A DNA stretch of 35,405 bases from Planctomycetota bacterium. Lineage in GTDB: Bacteria; Planctomycetota; Phycisphaerae; Phycisphaerales; SM1A02. Below are positions 33,143 through 35,405 of the stretch, in pieces; the stretch's first letter is position 1, and the number at the start of each line of letters is the position of its first letter. A program made the position numbers and the translations under genes. The notes beneath the pieces are model-generated. The model made no database searches. It was not told the DNA's origin and worked only from the letters and a program-made list of their open reading frames with translations. The stretch is from NCBI GenBank assembly GCA_022562915.1, contig JADFOJ010000034.1:1-35405 (forward strand), read 5' to 3'.

Positions 33143-33802
33143 TTACTTCTTCAGTGTCCGCCGCCGAAGGAAGGCGACGCCGATCAGGCCTGCGATACCC
33201 ATCGGCAGTGCCGGTGGGAGCGGGACGAGGGCACCGTAAGCGCTGTCGTCTCCGTCGGGCGAGTCGGGCGAGGCCGGGCCGCGGATGAATTTCGCGGCGA
33301 TGAGGGAAGGCAAGTCACCTGGCGGAACCGTGCTGAAGTTGTCGACAAAGTCTGCGGCAGTGGCGGTACCACCAGTGATGGTGAACTCGAACTCCAGGTA
33401 CCCACCCGAACTGATGGCGTTCGGACTGCCGCCTACATCCTGCATTGCGAAACCGAAGGAGCCAAAGCCGTCCGCGGACTCATTGGTCGAGAAGCCCCAC
33501 CCGTTGCCACTTACCAGTGTCAAGCCAATCTTGCCACCGGGCCCGTTGAAGTAGACCTGGTTAATGTCATAGGCGCCGAGGCCGCCGGGGTCGCCGATGG
33601 CCACCGTGTCGTTCGCGACCCTTAGCGTCAGGTGGTCTCCCGCCATGCTGACAGAAAAGGTGAAAGTGGCCAGCAGCCTCTCGACCGGGGTCGCATCGCT
33701 CGAGTGTGAACTCAACTGCAACGTCGCGATGTGATCCGCCTTCGAAACACCGCTGCATGCCATTGCCACAGTCGCCGTCAGCAGAAACTTATGAATCGCC
33801 AA
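33143..33802 (-). CDS. Exosortase-sorted VPLP-tail (PEP-CTERM-like) surface protein
   Basis: A 219-residue exported protein. The signal peptide is about residues 1-22 (HKFLLTATVAMACSGVSKA). The mature part is a beta-rich domain with conserved-looking GDPGGLGAYDINQVYFNGPG and GYLEFEFTITGG segments, similar to small PEP-CTERM proteins. The tail has the three-part sorting signal: VPLPPALP, a hydrophobic stretch GIAGLIGVAFL and RRR, as in the VPLPA class cut by exosortase. The start is most likely TTG 33802 with AAGGGG eight bases before it; no ATG or GTG nearby would keep the signal peptide. The open frame upstream to 34426 lacks coding character. No exosortase gene is in the window, so it must lie elsewhere. 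Confidence 0.82.
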   Translation of the reverse strand: MAIHKFLLTATVAMACSGVSKADHIATLQLSSHSSDATPVERLLATFTFSVSMAGDHLTLRVANDTVAIGDPGGLGAYDINQVYFNGPGGKIGLTLVSGNGWGFSTNESADGFGSFGFAMQDVGGSPNAISSGGYLEFEFTITGGTATAADFVDNFSTVPPGDLPSLIAAKFIRGPASPDSPDGDDSAYGALVPLPPALPMGIAGLIGVAFLRRRTLKK

Positions 33803-34083
33803 TGTTGCGCCCCTTCTTTCCTGTGGGCCACTCCCGATCAACACGTTCCAGAGTACCGACGGGACCCCCCGGTACCAGCAAATTTGTCGGGATTCTCTGG
33901 CCTTTTGTTCGGTGGCTGCAAAATCGACTGCGACAGATCTTCCAAGCTCTTGTAAGACCAAGGTTCGCGACCGATTCTGCCTGCCGGACCACGATCCGGT
34001 CCGCGCGGGTAGAGGCGTCGTCCAGGCAGGATGGGCAAGCCGGGCGGCGGACGGCCGGTGTGCGGCCGCGGAGGCGGCGCGGA
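33803..34083. other. Intergenic region without a visible gene
   Basis: 281 bases between two minus-strand genes. The stretch 33880-33970 is less GC-rich than its surroundings and may hold the promoter of the VPLP-tail gene, but no -35/-10 pair of proper spacing was found. Confidence 0.4.
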
Positions 34084-35405
34084 TCACTGCACGGATCGAG
34101 ATGACTTCTGTCCAAGTTGCTCCCGCAGCGCCTCGAGGTCCGTCCAGGACGAGCCGGTGGTTTGTCCTCTGGTGCGCAGAAGTGCCTCCGCCCGGTCCAG
34201 CTCGTCCTCGGCCTGGGCGAGTCGCGATTGCGCTGTCAGGATTCGGACCAGGGTCAGCACCATGGCGGGATTGTCGGGCCGACTCGACAGCGCCATTCTG
34301 ATGGCGGTTTCCGCCTCGACGAAGTCTCCGCGGCAGACCATCGCCTGGGCGTGTGTGTCCAGGACGTGAGGATTCCGCGGTTCGAGTGCCAGCGCCCTTG
34401 CCGAAAGAGCGGCGGCTGCCTCGCATCGGCCGAGCTGGACCAGGGTATTGGCCAGGTTGTTCAGCGCCCGCAAGTCGCGGGGATCCCGATCGAGGATCTG
34501 CCGATAGAGCACCTCCGTCGCGGCAAAATCTTCACGCGCCTGCGCGACCGATGCGAGAACGTGCCAGGACGTGATGACCAGGTCCTCCTGCTCCCCGGCC
34601 ATCAGCGCGAACTCTTGGGCCCGATCAAAATGCGCGGCCTCGCCGGATCGCCCGGCGACTCTGAGCCAGTGGTCGGCCAGCGTGAGCGCACCGCGCGGCT
34701 TCGCGGCGAGAAACGGCTTGGCAAGCGCGAGCGCCTCGACGGTGGTGTCGATATCAGCCGTCGCCGCTACCTCGAGCCACTTCTCGGGCCATCGCTCATC
34801 CTCGCGCATCAGCGGTTCGACGACCGCGGCGGCCGCGGCGTACTGCCGGTCAAGCAGCATCGCGCGGATCCAGACGACCAGCTTATCCGCCAGCCGGTCC
34901 GGCGAGGCAAGGATCCGATCGGCGTGCGGAGCCAGCTGCCGGCCGGCGGCCGCCGGCCGACCCAGGTCCAGCAGGATCGAGGCGATACGGGTGTCAACGG
35001 CCAGCGGATCCGCAAGGGACCGCCGCCGCCAGACATACGCCATATCGAGCGCCTCGTCGAGGCGTCCGACGTCAACCAGGAGTTCCGTCGCCTGCTGCGC
35101 GGGTGCGGCGTCTGCGGGAAAGCGGCTCGTGGCCTGTCGGGCGATCGTGATGCTCTGCTCAGGCCGTCCGGCTGCGGTGTGCATGAGGACGGCCAGGTGC
35201 CAGGCCGGACGACAGAGCGGAAAGTCCTGCAGCAGCTTGCGTGCATCGGCGAGGTCCCGTTCCCGCGGCACGAGGTTGCCGGTCTCATCAGCCGCCCGTG
35301 CATAGAGCGAGACCGTCGCCTGCAGGGCTTCATTGCCGGCGCCCTGGCTGGCCAGCAGATCGGCGTCTTGGTCGAGGCTCAGCATGGCCACGATGCTCCG
35401 CAGGA
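34084..35405 (-). CDS. TPR-repeat protein (partial, 5' end outside window)
   Basis: At least 440 residues of a tetratricopeptide-repeat protein. The frame stays open to the window edge, so the true start is probably outside; a GTG at 35391 is the first start codon inside. Repeats of about 34 residues are visible, the clearest being DFAATEVLYRQILDRDPRDL, RALNNLANTLVQLGRCEAAA and NPHVLDTHAQAMVCRGDFVE. The protein is rich in Ala, Leu and Arg and shows no signal peptide or membrane helix in the visible part. TPR proteins serve as docking scaffolds. Some are encoded beside exosortase and polysaccharide genes, which would match the VPLP-tail protein and sugar transferase next door, but the sequence alone does not prove it. 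It ends in QKSSRSVQ. Confidence 0.85.
   Translation of the reverse strand, partial: LRSIVAMLSLDQDADLLASQGAGNEALQATVSLYARAADETGNLVPRERDLADARKLLQDFPLCRPAWHLAVLMHTAAGRPEQSITIARQATSRFPADAAPAQQATELLVDVGRLDEALDMAYVWRRRSLADPLAVDTRIASILLDLGRPAAAGRQLAPHADRILASPDRLADKLVVWIRAMLLDRQYAAAAAVVEPLMREDERWPEKWLEVAATADIDTTVEALALAKPFLAAKPRGALTLADHWLRVAGRSGEAAHFDRAQEFALMAGEQEDLVITSWHVLASVAQAREDFAATEVLYRQILDRDPRDLRALNNLANTLVQLGRCEAAAALSARALALEPRNPHVLDTHAQAMVCRGDFVEAETAIRMALSSRPDNPAMVLTLVRILTAQSRLAQAEDELDRAEALLRTRGQTTGSSWTDLEALREQLGQKSSRSVQ

Noticed and set aside
1-35405. CRISPR array, tRNA, rRNA or riboswitch
   Set aside because: No regularly spaced direct repeats, no cloverleaf-like sequence ending in CCA, and no conserved aptamer core was seen on either strand.

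Overview
The window looks like a high-GC planctomycete chromosome segment, most probably class Phycisphaerae or a close relative. This is inferred from gene content, not from a marker gene. Four large secreted proteins carry short Asp/Gly-rich dockerin-like EF-hand repeats with a W-G-x-C-P ending, of the kind NCBI calls GC-type dockerin. There is also a VPLP-type exosortase (PEP-CTERM-like) tail, a TIGR03790-like protein, a hexose-1-phosphate transferase, a DUF5916/CBM9 outer-membrane protein and many small membrane-anchored proteins of unknown function. Base composition is uniformly GC-rich, so long antisense open frames are common and mostly meaningless. No tRNA, rRNA, CRISPR array or intact mobile element was seen.

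Layout. 1-5355: a secreted TIGR03790-like protein (minus) diverges from a three-gene operon of uncharacterised proteins joined by stop/start overlaps (plus). 5356-9607 (minus): a PDZ protein coupled to an APH-family kinase, then the cluster tpiA-secG-yicC. 9608-12600: a gene graveyard with an N-terminally truncated ECF sigma factor fused to an IS3-type transposase remnant, one apparently intact membrane protein of unknown function, a Ser/Thr kinase fragment, and a frameshifted beta-helix/dockerin protein. 12845-17020: alaS overlapping a small unknown protein, which overlaps a Tat-lipoprotein TIM-barrel protein. 17010-24615: DUF5916 protein (minus), then an MDR oxidoreductase, a YbdK-type carboxylate-amine ligase, clpS and a secreted subtilase with C-terminal dockerin repeats (all plus). 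24763-29006: tmk (minus) diverging from a zinc-ribbon membrane protein, a NeuD/PglD-type acyltransferase and an FKBP lipoprotein, then a convergent zinc-ribbon membrane protein and a divergent DUF481 outer-membrane protein. 29046-35405: a WcaJ-type sugar transferase, a large dockerin protein, a VPLP-tail protein and the end of a TPR protein, suggesting that an exopolysaccharide/exosortase locus may continue to the right.

The most distinctive DNA-level signal is a modular family of palindromic intergenic repeats built from the 16-mer GGGTGGCACGGTYGAG and its reverse complement. Six occurrences lie within 0 to 34 bases of a stop codon. Two of them carry an extra 97-base core with 32-base near-perfect inverted arms, and one looks like a collapsed scar. 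They resemble REP/MITE elements that target gene ends and may act as terminators. A second theme is promoters: several -10 boxes lie so close to the start codon that the mRNA would be leaderless or nearly so, while secreted proteins have longer leaders with Shine-Dalgarno sequences.
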